Source of the DNA: Oscillospiraceae bacterium | Lineage (GTDB): Bacteria; Bacillota; Clostridia; Oscillospirales; Oscillospiraceae | Length of the DNA stretch: 64,000 nucleotides | Assembly: GCA_910575695.1 (NCBI GenBank) | Contig: CAJTGJ010000012.1 | Span: 48,803-112,802, forward strand | Direction of reading: 5' to 3' | Part shown: piece after piece, positions 25,494 to 34,297 of the stretch | How the letters are laid out: each line of letters starts with the position of its first letter | How positions within the stretch are numbered: the stretch's first letter is position 1 | Notes under the pieces: model-generated | The model's database searches: none | The model's input: the letters and a program-made list of their open reading frames with translations, nothing else | Told to the model about the DNA's origin: nothing | Translations under genes and position numbers: made by a program

Positions 25494-26132
25494 ATGGAAA
25501 AAGGAAAATTCATTGCCCTGGAGGGGATTGACGGCTCAGGCAAGAGCAGTCAGATCGGGCGGCTGGTACAGCGGATCGAGGGCCTTGGCCTGCGGTGCCG
25601 GGCGGACCGGGAGCCCACCGGCGGCCCCGTCGGCTCGCTGATCCGGCAGATTTTTACGGGCCGCGTGAGCGCGGACAACCGGGTGATCGCCGCGCTGTAC
25701 GCCGCCGACCGCCTGGACCACCTGGTGAATGAGGTGGACGGCCTGTGCGCCGCCATTGACCAGGGGATTACCGTGGTCAGCGACCGCTATTATTTCTCCT
25801 CCTACGCCTATCACAGCGTGGACATAGACATGGACTGGGTGATCGGCGCCAACGCCCTCAGCGCGGACCTGCTCCGGCCCACCGTCACCATATTTCTGGA
25901 CGTGCCGGTGGAGACCGCCGTGGAGCGCATCCGCCAAAACCGCTTTGTGGAGGAAATTTTCGATGGGGAGGACCGCCTGCGCCAGACCCGTGCGCTGTAT
26001 TTCAAGGCGTTTGAACGGCTGAAGGACGTGGAAAATGTGGTGGTGGTGGACGGCTCCGGCGCCCAGGAGCAGGTGGCCGAGCGCATCTGGGCGGCGGCGG
26101 CGCCCAGTTTCATCCCGGGGCCGGATGCTTGA
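25494..26132 (+). CDS. tmk: Thymidylate kinase family protein
   Basis: A 212-residue nucleoside monophosphate kinase. The P-loop is EGIDGSGKSSQ (about residues 10-20), DREPTGGPVG carries the DRX-like motif, and VSDRYYFSSYAY is the conserved TMP-binding segment. It would phosphorylate dTMP to dTDP. It is more divergent than a typical Tmk in the LID region, so it could be a paralogue; the window cannot tell whether another tmk exists. It shares the transcript of the MscS gene. Confidence 0.82.
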   Translation: MEKGKFIALEGIDGSGKSSQIGRLVQRIEGLGLRCRADREPTGGPVGSLIRQIFTGRVSADNRVIAALYAADRLDHLVNEVDGLCAAIDQGITVVSDRYYFSSYAYHSVDIDMDWVIGANALSADLLRPTVTIFLDVPVETAVERIRQNRFVEEIFDGEDRLRQTRALYFKAFERLKDVENVVVVDGSGAQEQVAERIWAAAAPSFIPGPDA

Positions 26133-26157
26133 CAATGGGAAAAAATAGTAGTATGAT
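26129..26157 (+). promoter_or_regulatory. Promoter of the choloylglycine hydrolase gene
   Basis: TTGACA (26129-26134) overlaps the stop codon of the previous gene; 17-base spacer, then TATGAT (26152-26157). Confidence 0.75.
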
Positions 26158-26197
26158 TGCCGCGTTATTCCAATAAATTCCTGTTGGAGGGATTTTT

Positions 26198-27172
26198 ATG
26201 TGTACAGCGGCAACCTATCGGACCAGGGATTTCTATTTCGGCAGGACCCTGGACTATGAAAGCTCCTACGGGGAGGAGGTCACCATCACCCCCCGGAATT
26301 ATCCCTTCCGTTTCCGGGGCGGCGGGATGCTGGAGCGCCACTACGCCATGACCGGCATGGCCCATGTGGCGGACGATTACCCCCTCTACTACGAGGCGGT
26401 GAACGAAAAGGGCCTGGGTATGGCGGGGCTGAACTTTGTGGGCAGCGCGGTATACCACGAGGCCGACCCGGACAAGGACAATGTGGCCACCTTCGAGTTC
26501 ATCCCCTGGATTCTCACCCGGTGCGCCGCGGTGGCGGAGGCCCGGGGGATGCTGGAGCGGGTGAACCTGACGGGCCAGCGCTTCAATGAAAAGCTGCCCA
26601 CGGCCCAGCTCCACTGGATTCTGGCGGATAAGGATGACTGCGTGGCAGTGGAATCGCTGAAGGACGGCCTGCACGTGTACGACAACCCCACGGGGGTGAT
26701 GACCAACAACCCGTCCTTTGAGCAGCAGATGTTCAACCTGAACAACTATATGGCCCTGTCCCCCTGCCAGCCGAAAAACACCTTTTCCGACAAGCTGGAT
26801 TTGACCTGCTTCAGCAGGGGCATGGGCGGGCTGGGCCTGCCCGGGGACCTGTCCTCCCAGTCCCGGTTCGTCCGGGCGGCGTTTGTGCGGCTCAACTCCC
26901 TCTCCGGCGACTCGGAGGAGGAGAGCGTCAGCCAGTTCTTCCACATCCTGGGCAGCGTGGACCAGCAGCTGGGCTGCTGCGAGGTGGGGCCGGGGGCCTA
27001 TGAGTATACCATTTACACCTGCTGCTGCAACGCGGAGAAGGGGATTTATTACTACAACTGCTACAACAACCACCAGATCAGCGCGGTGGATATGCACCGG
27101 GTGAATCTGGACGGCCGGGAGCTGATCCGGTACCCCCTGATCACCGGGGAGCAGATCCGGTTCCAGAACTGA
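26198..27172 (+). CDS. Choloylglycine (bile salt) hydrolase family protein
   Basis: A 324-residue N-terminal-nucleophile hydrolase. Cys2 becomes the nucleophile after removal of Met1. Other family catalytic residues are visible: Arg16, Asp19, Asn170/171 in MTNNP and Arg223 in SRFVRAAF. The GLPGDLSSQSRFVRAAF block and the length fit bile salt hydrolases of gut Firmicutes better than penicillin V acylases, so deconjugation of taurine- or glycine-bile acids is likely. Intracellular, no signal peptide. Own promoter and terminator. Confidence 0.9.
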   Translation: MCTAATYRTRDFYFGRTLDYESSYGEEVTITPRNYPFRFRGGGMLERHYAMTGMAHVADDYPLYYEAVNEKGLGMAGLNFVGSAVYHEADPDKDNVATFEFIPWILTRCAAVAEARGMLERVNLTGQRFNEKLPTAQLHWILADKDDCVAVESLKDGLHVYDNPTGVMTNNPSFEQQMFNLNNYMALSPCQPKNTFSDKLDLTCFSRGMGGLGLPGDLSSQSRFVRAAFVRLNSLSGDSEEESVSQFFHILGSVDQQLGCCEVGPGAYEYTIYTCCCNAEKGIYYYNCYNNHQISAVDMHRVNLDGRELIRYPLITGEQIRFQN

Positions 27173-27181
27173 ATCCGAGGA

Positions 27182-27219
27182 AACACCGGCGGCGGGCGGA
27201 AGCTCTCCGCCGGTGTTTT
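27182..27219 (+). terminator. Terminator of the bile salt hydrolase gene
   Basis: An 11-base-pair stem AACACCGGCGG (27182-27192 with 27207-27217) and TTTT. Confidence 0.8.
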
Positions 27220-27249
27220 GCGCGCCGTGGGACGCGCCCCAAATTTCCG

Positions 27250-27278
27250 TGGACAACAGGGGGAAACTGTGCTAAAAT
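27250..27278 (+). promoter_or_regulatory. Promoter of the HAD-IIA phosphatase gene
   Basis: TGGACA (27250-27255), 17-base spacer, TAAAAT (27273-27278). Confidence 0.65.
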
Positions 27279-27339
27279 AAAGTTCAAATCAAGGAAATCA
27301 ATGGAAAATTCCTTCATCAAACGCTGGGAGGAGAGGCCC

Positions 27340-28143
27340 ATGGGCCGGTTAGGGGAAAAACGGCTGTTCCTGCTGGACATGGACGGTACCATATATCTGG
27401 ACGAGGCGTTATTTCCCGGGACGCTGCCCTTTCTCAAGGCCGTGCGGGCCCGGGGAGGGCGATACCTGTTCCTCACCAACAACTCGTCCAAGTCGGTGGA
27501 CGCCTATATCGCCAAGCTGGGCCGGATGGGCATCGAGGCGGACCGGGAGGACTTCCTCACCTCCGTGGACGCGCTGATCGCGGACCTGGCGGGCCGTCCG
27601 CCCTACCGGCTGTGCTATGCCTTTGGCACCCGGAGCTTCCAGAGCCAGCTCCAGGCGGCGGGCATTCCCGTCACTGACAGGCTGGAGGACGGGGTGGACT
27701 GCCTGCTGATTGGCTTCGATACCGAGCTGACCTTTCAAAAGCTGGAGGACGCCTGCATCCTGCTGAACCGGGGGGTGGATTTCATCGCCACCAACCCGGA
27801 CTGGGTGTGCCCGACGTGGTACGGCTCGGCGCCCGACTGCGGCAGCGTGTGCGAGATGCTGTACCGGGCCGCGGGCCGCAGGCCACGGGTCATCGGCAAG
27901 CCCCAGCCCGCCATGGCGCGGCTGGCCATGGCCCGCGCCGGCTTTGCCCCCGGGCAGACGCTGATGGCGGGGGACCGGCTGTACACCGACATCGCCTCCG
28001 GGGCCAATGCCGGGGTGGACACCGCCTTCGTCCTGTCCGGCGAGGGGATGCGGGAGGACCTCGCGTCCAGCGGGATACAGCCCACCTGGGTGTTCGACGA
28101 TATTTCCGCCCTGCACCGGGCGTGGGAGGGGGAAAACGGCTGA
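27340..28143 (+). CDS. HAD superfamily hydrolase, subfamily IIA (NagD-like)
   Basis: A 267-residue phosphatase. HAD motif I is LLDMDGTIYL (about residues 9-18), motif II TNNSSKSVDAY, motif III Lys in IGKPQPAM and motif IV MAGDRLYTDIASG. The C2a cap between motifs II and III places it in subfamily IIA with NagD and 4-nitrophenyl phosphatases. The ATG at 27340 is preferred to 27301 because GGGAGGAG precedes it. Substrate not predictable. First gene of a run with MFS and GDPD genes. Confidence 0.88.
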   Translation: MGRLGEKRLFLLDMDGTIYLDEALFPGTLPFLKAVRARGGRYLFLTNNSSKSVDAYIAKLGRMGIEADREDFLTSVDALIADLAGRPPYRLCYAFGTRSFQSQLQAAGIPVTDRLEDGVDCLLIGFDTELTFQKLEDACILLNRGVDFIATNPDWVCPTWYGSAPDCGSVCEMLYRAAGRRPRVIGKPQPAMARLAMARAGFAPGQTLMAGDRLYTDIASGANAGVDTAFVLSGEGMREDLASSGIQPTWVFDDISALHRAWEGENG

Positions 28144-28203
28144 GAGGAATACCATCGGAACGGTTCGCACATACTCGATTCAGGCCGCCTGCGGGCGAGG
28201 TCG

Positions 28204-28217
28204 GGGGAATATTCCCC
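28204..28217. promoter_or_regulatory. Perfect palindrome upstream of an MFS gene
   Basis: GGGGAATATTCCCC, a 14-base perfect palindrome, ends 19 bases before the MFS start codon. It may be an operator or hairpin; no promoter was placed with confidence here. Confidence 0.45.
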
Positions 28218-28236
28218 TGGGAAAGAGAGTGGTAAC

Positions 28237-29583
28237 ATGAACGAACTGAAGCTGAACAACAAACGGACGATTTTGGTCGGCCTTGCCTTTTTGTCCATCT
28301 GCGCGTTCTGGCAGATGTACGACAATCTGGTGCCTCTGATCCTCCGGCGCACCTTCGCGCTGGACGAGTCCCTCACCGGAATGATCATGGCGGCGGATAA
28401 TGTGCTGGCCCTGTTTTTGCTGCCCCTGTTCGGCGGGCTGTCCGATAAGTGCGGCATGGGGAAGCTGGGCCGGCGCACCCCATTCATCCTGGCGGGCACC
28501 GCCGGGGCGGTGGTGCTGATGAACCTGCTGCCCCTGCTGGACAACAGCTACGCCGTCCAGGCCGCTCCCTTCAAGCTGGCGGGCTTTGTCATTGTGCTGG
28601 GCCTGCTGCTCATCGCCATGGGCACCTACCGCTCCCCGGCGGTGGCCCTGATGCCCGACGTCACCCCCAAGCCCCTGCGCTCCAAGGGCAACGCCATCAT
28701 CAACCTGATGGGCGCGGTGGGCGGCGTGGTCTACCTGGGGGTGAGCGCGGCCCTGTACCCGGCGTCCAGGACCGAGGGCGCGGCTCATGTGGATTACCAG
28801 CCGCTGTTCCTCATCGTGTCCCTGATTATGGTAATCGCGGTAGCGCTGCTGCTGCTCACCATCCGGGAGCCCAAACTGGCGGCGGAAAACCGGGCGCTGG
28901 AGAAAAAGCACCCGGAGTGGAATCTGGCGGAGGAGGACGGCAGCGGCAGCGAGGTCCTGCCCGCCCCGGTAAAGCGGAGCCTGGGCTTCCTGCTGGCCTC
29001 CATCGCCCTGTGGTTTATCGGGTACAACGGCGTGACCACCTGGTGGTCCAACTACATGGCGGAGGTGATGGGGGCGGGCCTGCGGGGCACCAACACCTGC
29101 CTCACCGTAGCCACCGCGGGGGCCATCGTGTCCTATATCCCCATCGGTATGCTGGCCTCCCGGGTGGGGCGCAAGCGCACCATCCAGGCGGGGATCATCC
29201 TGCTGGCCAGCTGCTTCCTGGCGGGCTATCTGCTCACCGCCCGGGCCGCCTCCGTCACCCCGGTGATGTATGTGGCCTTCGCCCTGGTGGGACTGGCCTG
29301 GGCGGCAATCAATGTGAACTCCCTGCCCATGGTGGTGGAGATGTGCCGGGGGTCCGACGTGGGCAAGTTCACCGGATACTACTACACCGCCTCCATGGCG
29401 GCGCAGGTGGTCACCCCGGTGCTGGCGGGCACGCTGATGAAGCACATCAGCTATCAGATCCTGTTTCCCTACGCCGCTTTTTTTGTGGCTATGAGTTTTG
29501 TCACCATGCTGTTCGTCCGCCACGGCGACAGCAAGGCGGAGGTCAAGACCGGCCTGGACGCCTTTGGCGGCATGGACGACTGA
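28237..29583 (+). CDS. MFS transporter, sugar/SLC45-like
   Basis: A 448-residue membrane protein with 12 predicted helices in two six-helix halves separated by a charged loop (about residues 205-245). The MFS loop 2-3 motif is FGGLSDKCGMGKLGRRTP. The pattern resembles the SLC45/GPH-type sugar transporters of gut Firmicutes. Substrate unknown. It lies between a HAD phosphatase and a glycerophosphodiesterase, hinting at phosphorylated polyols or sugars, which is only an inference from neighbours. Confidence 0.85.
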   Translation: MNELKLNNKRTILVGLAFLSICAFWQMYDNLVPLILRRTFALDESLTGMIMAADNVLALFLLPLFGGLSDKCGMGKLGRRTPFILAGTAGAVVLMNLLPLLDNSYAVQAAPFKLAGFVIVLGLLLIAMGTYRSPAVALMPDVTPKPLRSKGNAIINLMGAVGGVVYLGVSAALYPASRTEGAAHVDYQPLFLIVSLIMVIAVALLLLTIREPKLAAENRALEKKHPEWNLAEEDGSGSEVLPAPVKRSLGFLLASIALWFIGYNGVTTWWSNYMAEVMGAGLRGTNTCLTVATAGAIVSYIPIGMLASRVGRKRTIQAGIILLASCFLAGYLLTARAASVTPVMYVAFALVGLAWAAINVNSLPMVVEMCRGSDVGKFTGYYYTASMAAQVVTPVLAGTLMKHISYQILFPYAAFFVAMSFVTMLFVRHGDSKAEVKTGLDAFGGMDD

Positions 29584-29615
29584 AAACGCTATACTTTTGA
29601 GGAGATGCACAGACC

Positions 29616-30458
29616 ATGAAAACCTTAACGAAAATCGGCGCCGCGTGTGTGGGCGGGGCGGGAGCCTACGGCTTGCTGATCAAGCCCCGGCGGAACCATC
29701 CGGGCTGGAGCGCCCTCAGCGGCGTGCGCTACGCCCACCGGGGCCTTCACGACAGGGAGCAGGGCGTCCCGGAGAATTCCATGGCCGCGTTCCGCCGGGC
29801 GGTGGAGCACGGCTTCGGCGCGGAGCTGGACGTCCACCTCATGGCGGACGGGGCGCTGGCGGTGGTCCACGACAGTGATCTGACCCGGGTGTGCGGCAGA
29901 CAGGTGTGCATCGAGGACCTCACCGCTGGCGATCTGCCGGACTATCCCCTCATGGGGACGGAGGAGGCCATCCCTCTGCTGGAGGATGTGCTGGCCCTGT
30001 TTGAGGGCAGAACGCCGCTGATTATCGAGCTGAAGGTGGAGCGGGGCAACGCCTGTGCCCTCACCGACGCCGTAATGGCGCGGCTGGCGGGCTGGCGGGG
30101 GGTTTACTGCGTGGAATCCTTCCACCCGGGGGTGCTCCTGCGGCTGAGGCGGCGGTATCCGGACGTGATCCGGGGCCAGCTCAGCGAGGACTTTCTGAAG
30201 AACCGGGAGGTGGCGAACCTGTCCCTTCCCGCCCGGTTTGTGCTCACCAATCTGCTCACCTCCGCCGCCACCGGGCCGGATTTCATCGCCTACAAGTGGC
30301 AGGATCGGGACAATTCCTCTTTGCGGCTGATGAAAAAGCTGTATCACGTCCATGAGGCTGCCTGGACCGTCCGGGACCGGGAGACCATGGAGCTGCTGGA
30401 GCGGGAGGGTGCGCTCATCATATTTGAGGGCTTTCTCCCGGACGCGGGGGGCGTTTGA
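29616..30458 (+). CDS. Glycerophosphodiester phosphodiesterase family protein
   Basis: A 280-residue GDPD enzyme with one N-terminal hydrophobic segment (about residues 8-22). The catalytic core is visible: AHRGLHD (His near residue 42), PENSMAAF, AELDVHLMADGALAVVHD with metal-binding Glu and Asp, and LIIELKVE. It would split glycerophosphodiesters to glycerol 3-phosphate and an alcohol. It follows the MFS gene after 32 bases. Confidence 0.9.
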   Translation: MKTLTKIGAACVGGAGAYGLLIKPRRNHPGWSALSGVRYAHRGLHDREQGVPENSMAAFRRAVEHGFGAELDVHLMADGALAVVHDSDLTRVCGRQVCIEDLTAGDLPDYPLMGTEEAIPLLEDVLALFEGRTPLIIELKVERGNACALTDAVMARLAGWRGVYCVESFHPGVLLRLRRRYPDVIRGQLSEDFLKNREVANLSLPARFVLTNLLTSAATGPDFIAYKWQDRDNSSLRLMKKLYHVHEAAWTVRDRETMELLEREGALIIFEGFLPDAGGV

Positions 30459-30475
30459 TTATTACACTTGCGGCC

Positions 30476-30600
30476 TTTTGCGCAAAAATTGTGCAAAAGG
30501 GTCGGTCTGTACATAGCTTGTTCCCTCGGATTCCCGTATACTTTCCTATGTTGTCAATACTGATTTGCCAAAACTCCCGCCGGCTGTCCGGCGGGGGTTG
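30476..30600. other. Intergenic inverted repeats before the third degV gene
   Basis: TTTTGCGC/GTGCAAAA (30476-30498) is a near-perfect AT-flanked dyad that could be an operator. A second stem, AACTCCCGCCGG with CCGGCGGGGGTT (about 30573-30600), is terminator-like but followed only by GGTTT. Confidence 0.4.
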
Positions 30601-30623
30601 GTTTACTGAGGAGGGTTCAGCGT

Positions 30624-31493
30624 ATGCGTGTCGCCATTGTGACGGACACCAACAGCGGGATCAGCGTGGCGGAGGGCGCCGGACTTGGGGTGTATGTCCT
30701 GCCCATGCCCCTGCTGGTGGACGGTGAGATCCGCTATGAGGGGGTGGACCTCACCGCCGGGGAGTTCTACGCCGCCCAGCAGGCGGGGCGCAGCGTATCC
30801 ACCTCCCAGCCCTCCCCCGGCGACGTGATGGACCTGTGGGACCGCGTACTGGAGGAATACGACGCGCTGGTGTATATCCCCATGTCCAGCGGGCTGAGCG
30901 CCTCCTGCCAGACGGCCATCGCCCTGGCGGAGGGCTACGACGGGAAGGTCCAGGTGGCGGACCTGCGGCGGATCTCGGTGACCCAGAAGCTGGCGGTGCT
31001 GGACGGGCTGGAGCTGGCCGGACAGGGCTGTACCGCCGCGGAGATCCGGGAGGAGCTGGAGCGGGTGTCCATGGACGCCATGATCTACATCGGCGTGGAG
31101 ACGCTGACCTATCTGCGCCGGGGCGGACGGGTGACCCCGGCGGCCGCCGCCATGGGAAACCTGCTGAACATCAAGCCCCTGCTGAAGATCCACGGGGACA
31201 GGCTGGACGCGTTCGCCAAGGTGCGGGGGGTGAAGGCCTGCAAGCAGCGGGCGGTGGATGCCCTCCGGGAGAACGTGGAGGAATACCTGCAAAAGGGCTG
31301 GCGGTTCCACGTGGGAACCGCCCACACCCTCCGCGCCCAGGAGGAGATCCAGGTCTGGCAGCAGACGCTGGAGGACAATTTCCCCAATATTCCCGCCACC
31401 CACGGCGAGCTGGCGCTGAGCATCGGCTGTCACACCGGGCCGGGGGCGTTCGGCGTGGGGCTGGTGCGCCGGGTGGATTTGCCCGGGAAATAA
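30624..31493 (+). CDS. DegV family fatty-acid-binding protein (copy 3)
   Basis: A 289-residue EDD-fold protein with VTDTNSGIS at the start, TSQPSPGDV near residue 60 and TYLRRGGRVTPA near 166. The S/T-rich binding loop is conserved, so fatty-acid binding is expected. This is the third DegV in 28 kb; the three are too divergent to be recent duplicates. GAGGAGGG precedes the ATG. Ends at a terminator. Confidence 0.9.
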   Translation: MRVAIVTDTNSGISVAEGAGLGVYVLPMPLLVDGEIRYEGVDLTAGEFYAAQQAGRSVSTSQPSPGDVMDLWDRVLEEYDALVYIPMSSGLSASCQTAIALAEGYDGKVQVADLRRISVTQKLAVLDGLELAGQGCTAAEIREELERVSMDAMIYIGVETLTYLRRGGRVTPAAAAMGNLLNIKPLLKIHGDRLDAFAKVRGVKACKQRAVDALRENVEEYLQKGWRFHVGTAHTLRAQEEIQVWQQTLEDNFPNIPATHGELALSIGCHTGPGAFGVGLVRRVDLPGK

Positions 31494-31501
31494 AAAACAG
31501 G

Positions 31502-31544
31502 ACAGCGTTCCCTGCGGTGCAAGCCGCCGGGGGCGCTGTTTTTT
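31502..31544 (+). terminator. Terminator after degV copy 3
   Basis: ACAGCG/CGCTGT outer stem (31502-31507 with 31534-31539), an inner GCGG/CCGC stem and TTTTTT. Confidence 0.75.
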
Positions 31545-31568
31545 GTCCCAAAATTTTTCCAAAGGAGG

Positions 31569-31597
31569 TTGACAATGTAAACCTGCCGTGTTATGAT
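31569..31597 (+). promoter_or_regulatory. Promoter of the blaI-blaR1-like pair with possible operator
   Basis: TTGACA (31569-31574), 17 bases, TATGAT (31592-31597). Downstream a TACaaaGTA dyad (near 31603) resembles half-sites TACA/TGTA recognised by BlaI-type repressors and lies where repression would be expected. Confidence 0.65.
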
Positions 31598-31629
31598 AGG
31601 ACTACAAAGTAAACCAAGGAGGGATATCA

Positions 31630-32022
31630 ATGATATCAATGGAGCCAGTCAAGCTGAACGCCAGCGAGTGGAACGTGCTCAACTGTCTGTGGGAGGAGCA
31701 CCCCCGCACGGTGATGCAGCTGGTGGCGGACCTGGAGAGGTCGGTGGGCTGGGCCAAGAGCACCACCATTACTACCCTGCGCCGGATGGAGGAAAAGGGG
31801 CTGGTGAGCGTGGAGCAGGCGGGCCGGAGCAAGTCCTACACCCCGGCGGTGGAGCGGGAGCAGGCGGTGACAGCCGAGACCCGCAGCTTCCTGGACCGGG
31901 TATACCAGGGCAGCGTGGGCCTGATGATGAGCGCCATGGCCAAGCGGCAGGAGCTGTCCGCGGTTGAGGTGGCGGAGCTGCGGGCTATTCTGGATCAGAT
32001 CGACGGAGGTGACGGAACATGA
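31630..32022 (+). CDS. BlaI/MecI family transcriptional repressor
   Basis: A 130-residue winged-helix repressor: LNASEWNVLNCLWEEHPRTVMQLV, then the recognition helix KSTTITTLRRMEEKGLV and a C-terminal dimerisation helix region. In known systems BlaI or MecI is cleaved when the partner M56 protease senses beta-lactams. The start region is a direct repeat GATATCAAT x2; the ATG at 31630 has AAGGAGG at six bases. The stop overlaps the M56 gene by four bases (ATGA), so the pair is coupled. Confidence 0.92.
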   Translation: MISMEPVKLNASEWNVLNCLWEEHPRTVMQLVADLERSVGWAKSTTITTLRRMEEKGLVSVEQAGRSKSYTPAVEREQAVTAETRSFLDRVYQGSVGLMMSAMAKRQELSAVEVAELRAILDQIDGGDGT

Positions 32023-34262
32023 CCACGATGCTGCTGGAATGGGTGTTTACCTCCATATTCCTGATTTTGACGGTTCTGGCCCTCCGGGCGCTATTCGGCA
32101 GGTGGGTGAGCGCCCGTTTGCGGTATGGCCTGTGGGCGGTGGTGCTGGTGCGTCTGCTGGTGCCGGTGCAGCTGTTCAGCTCCCCTCTGGCCGGGACCTG
32201 GGTGTTTTCTACGCAAAAAACCGAACGAAATGTGACGATCACATCCGATGCCCACACCGAGCACGGGCCGGACAATGTGCTGTCCTTGGACGGACAGGAT
32301 GGCCTGTCCATCCCGCCCAAGGCCCCCGCCTTCCCGGACGCGCCGGAGCCGCCCACGGTGCCGGATGCGCCAAAAGCCCCTGCGGCCCCGGATTTGACCG
32401 CATTGCCCTCCTGGCTGGGCTGGGTGTGGCTGGGCGGTTCAGCGTCGCTGGCGCTGGTGCAGGCGGCGTCCAACCTGCGCTTTGCCCGCCGCCTGCGGCG
32501 GCGGCGCGTCCCGATGGAGACGGACTGCCCCCTGCCCGTATACGCGGCGGCGGGCCTGCCGTCCCCCTGCCTGTTTGGGCTTTTGCGGCCCGCAGTGTAT
32601 GTCACCCCCGAGGCGGCGGCGGACCCAGCCATGCTCCGCCACGTCACCGCCCATGAATACACCCACTTCCGCCACGGAGACCACCTTTGGAGCTTCCTGC
32701 GGTGCGCGGCGCTGGCGGCGCACTGGTGGAACCCGCTGGTGTGGCTGGCGGTGGTGCTCAGCCGCCGGGACGGCGAACTGGCCTGTGACGAGGGGGTGTT
32801 GGAGCGTCTGGGGAACGGGGAACGGCTGGCCTACGGCAATACGCTGCTGGCGCTGGTGACCGCCCGGCCCGGTCCCGGCGACCTCTTGTGCTTCGCCACC
32901 ACCATGGCGGGGGAAAAGAAGAGCCTCAAGGAACGCGTCAGCCGGATTGCCTGCGCCCCCAGGCGCATCCTGTGGGCGGCGCTGGCGGTGGTGCTGGTGA
33001 CGGCGCTGGCCTGCCTGTGCGCCTTCGGGCAGACGGCGGAGCCGGACGAACCGGAGGACAATCCTGCCCCCGTGCCCACGGAGCACCAGAGCAAGGAGGA
33101 GCTTCCCCTGGCGGAAGGCGAACAGAAAGCGGATCTGAACCGCAACGGCATCCCGGAAACCCTGCGGGTCAGCGGTTCGGACGAAGAAATGCGGCTGGAG
33201 GTCTGGGAGGACGGCAAGCTGATTTTCTCGGAGGAAGCCTATCACGCCCATGCGGGCTATAACGCCCTGTTCCTGTGCACCCTGGACGGGGAGGACTACC
33301 TCCTGCGCTACCACCCCTATATGCAGCAGGGGTGGTGCGATTACAGCTATCAGCTGTTTACCCTGTCGGAGGACGGGGAGGAACAGGCGGTGCGGGAGGA
33401 TAGCCTTGCGTTCAATATCCACATCGGGTCGCCCTTGTATGACGGCAGCTTTGACCCGGAGGAGATCGCCGCCTTTGTGGACGAGGCCAACGCCTTGCTG
33501 GCCAGCAGTGTGCAGCTCATCAACACCGACGCGGAGCTGCTTGCCACCTTCCAGGACGCGGGGCGGCTGGTGGACGACCTGTGGTGGCTGGATATCTGGA
33601 AGCCCGTATTTACCCGCGACCCGTCCAGGTCCCTGCTGGAAAACCTGCGGGATCTCCAGGCGGCGATGGAAGTGGGCGGGGATGGCGGATATGCCTCCGT
33701 CCTGCTGGGGAAGTCGAAGTTTATCCTGTATGAAAACGAGCCGCCCATCAGTATGGATAAAGCCCTCAAGCAGTTTGACCCCAATGATACCTCTATTAAA
33801 TACTGGCGCTTTGCCGTGGTGGACATGGACGGCGACGGCACCGACGAGGTATTGGCCTATGCCTGCGGCGTGTCTGGCGATATGGGGGGCTATCTGCTGC
33901 TTGACCAGCAGGACGGAGAGGTTCACGGCACGGTGTTCAATGCCCAGAATAACTGGTCGAACCGCTGGTTCCAAGAGCTCAAAACCGATGGCACATTCCG
34001 GTGCGCCGACTCACTGGGCGGAGCTTTTTGGCAGGGCGTTTCCCGCCTGACCCCAACGGCGGCGGGGGGCTGGTCACTGTACAGCATGGCGGTGTATGAA
34101 ACGACCCAGAGCAAGATGGATTTGGAGAGCTTCATGTCCATTGAGCAGAGAACCACCGAAAAGGAGTTTGAGACTGCCGTGGCCGCGCAGGACGCCAAGC
34201 CCGACGCAGTATGGTATGAGTTCAACGAGGACAACATTTTGAGCATGTTTTTGAGAGGCTGA
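32019..34262 (+). CDS. M56 family metallopeptidase, BlaR1-like, with unusual C-terminal domain
   Basis: A 747-residue membrane protein. Helices lie at about residues 5-22, 33-55, 130-150 and 320-338. The zinc protease motif HEYTH is at 212-216, with the downstream GELACDE segment. After the last helix, where BlaR1 has a penicillin-binding sensor, this protein has about 400 residues with two acidic repeats, DLNRNGIPE near 372 and DMDGDGTDE near 602, typical of calcium-binding VCBS/integrin-like folds. No SxxK penicillin-binding signature was seen. It likely senses something other than beta-lactams and cleaves the adjacent repressor. Confidence 0.88.
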   Translation: MTTMLLEWVFTSIFLILTVLALRALFGRWVSARLRYGLWAVVLVRLLVPVQLFSSPLAGTWVFSTQKTERNVTITSDAHTEHGPDNVLSLDGQDGLSIPPKAPAFPDAPEPPTVPDAPKAPAAPDLTALPSWLGWVWLGGSASLALVQAASNLRFARRLRRRRVPMETDCPLPVYAAAGLPSPCLFGLLRPAVYVTPEAAADPAMLRHVTAHEYTHFRHGDHLWSFLRCAALAAHWWNPLVWLAVVLSRRDGELACDEGVLERLGNGERLAYGNTLLALVTARPGPGDLLCFATTMAGEKKSLKERVSRIACAPRRILWAALAVVLVTALACLCAFGQTAEPDEPEDNPAPVPTEHQSKEELPLAEGEQKADLNRNGIPETLRVSGSDEEMRLEVWEDGKLIFSEEAYHAHAGYNALFLCTLDGEDYLLRYHPYMQQGWCDYSYQLFTLSEDGEEQAVREDSLAFNIHIGSPLYDGSFDPEEIAAFVDEANALLASSVQLINTDAELLATFQDAGRLVDDLWWLDIWKPVFTRDPSRSLLENLRDLQAAMEVGGDGGYASVLLGKSKFILYENEPPISMDKALKQFDPNDTSIKYWRFAVVDMDGDGTDEVLAYACGVSGDMGGYLLLDQQDGEVHGTVFNAQNNWSNRWFQELKTDGTFRCADSLGGAFWQGVSRLTPTAAGGWSLYSMAVYETTQSKMDLESFMSIEQRTTEKEFETAVAAQDAKPDAVWYEFNEDNILSMFLRG

Positions 34263-34263
34263 G

Positions 34264-34297
34264 AAAGCCGCCGGGCGTCAAACCCGGCGGCTTTTTT
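34264..34297 (+). terminator. Terminator of the M56 gene
   Basis: A 12-base-pair stem AAAGCCGCCGGG (34264-34275 with 34283-34294), seven-base loop and T run. Confidence 0.8.

Noticed and set aside
3026..31493. Three DegV genes as a recent duplication
   Set aside because: They differ widely in sequence and lie in separate units; several DegV paralogues per genome are normal in Clostridia.
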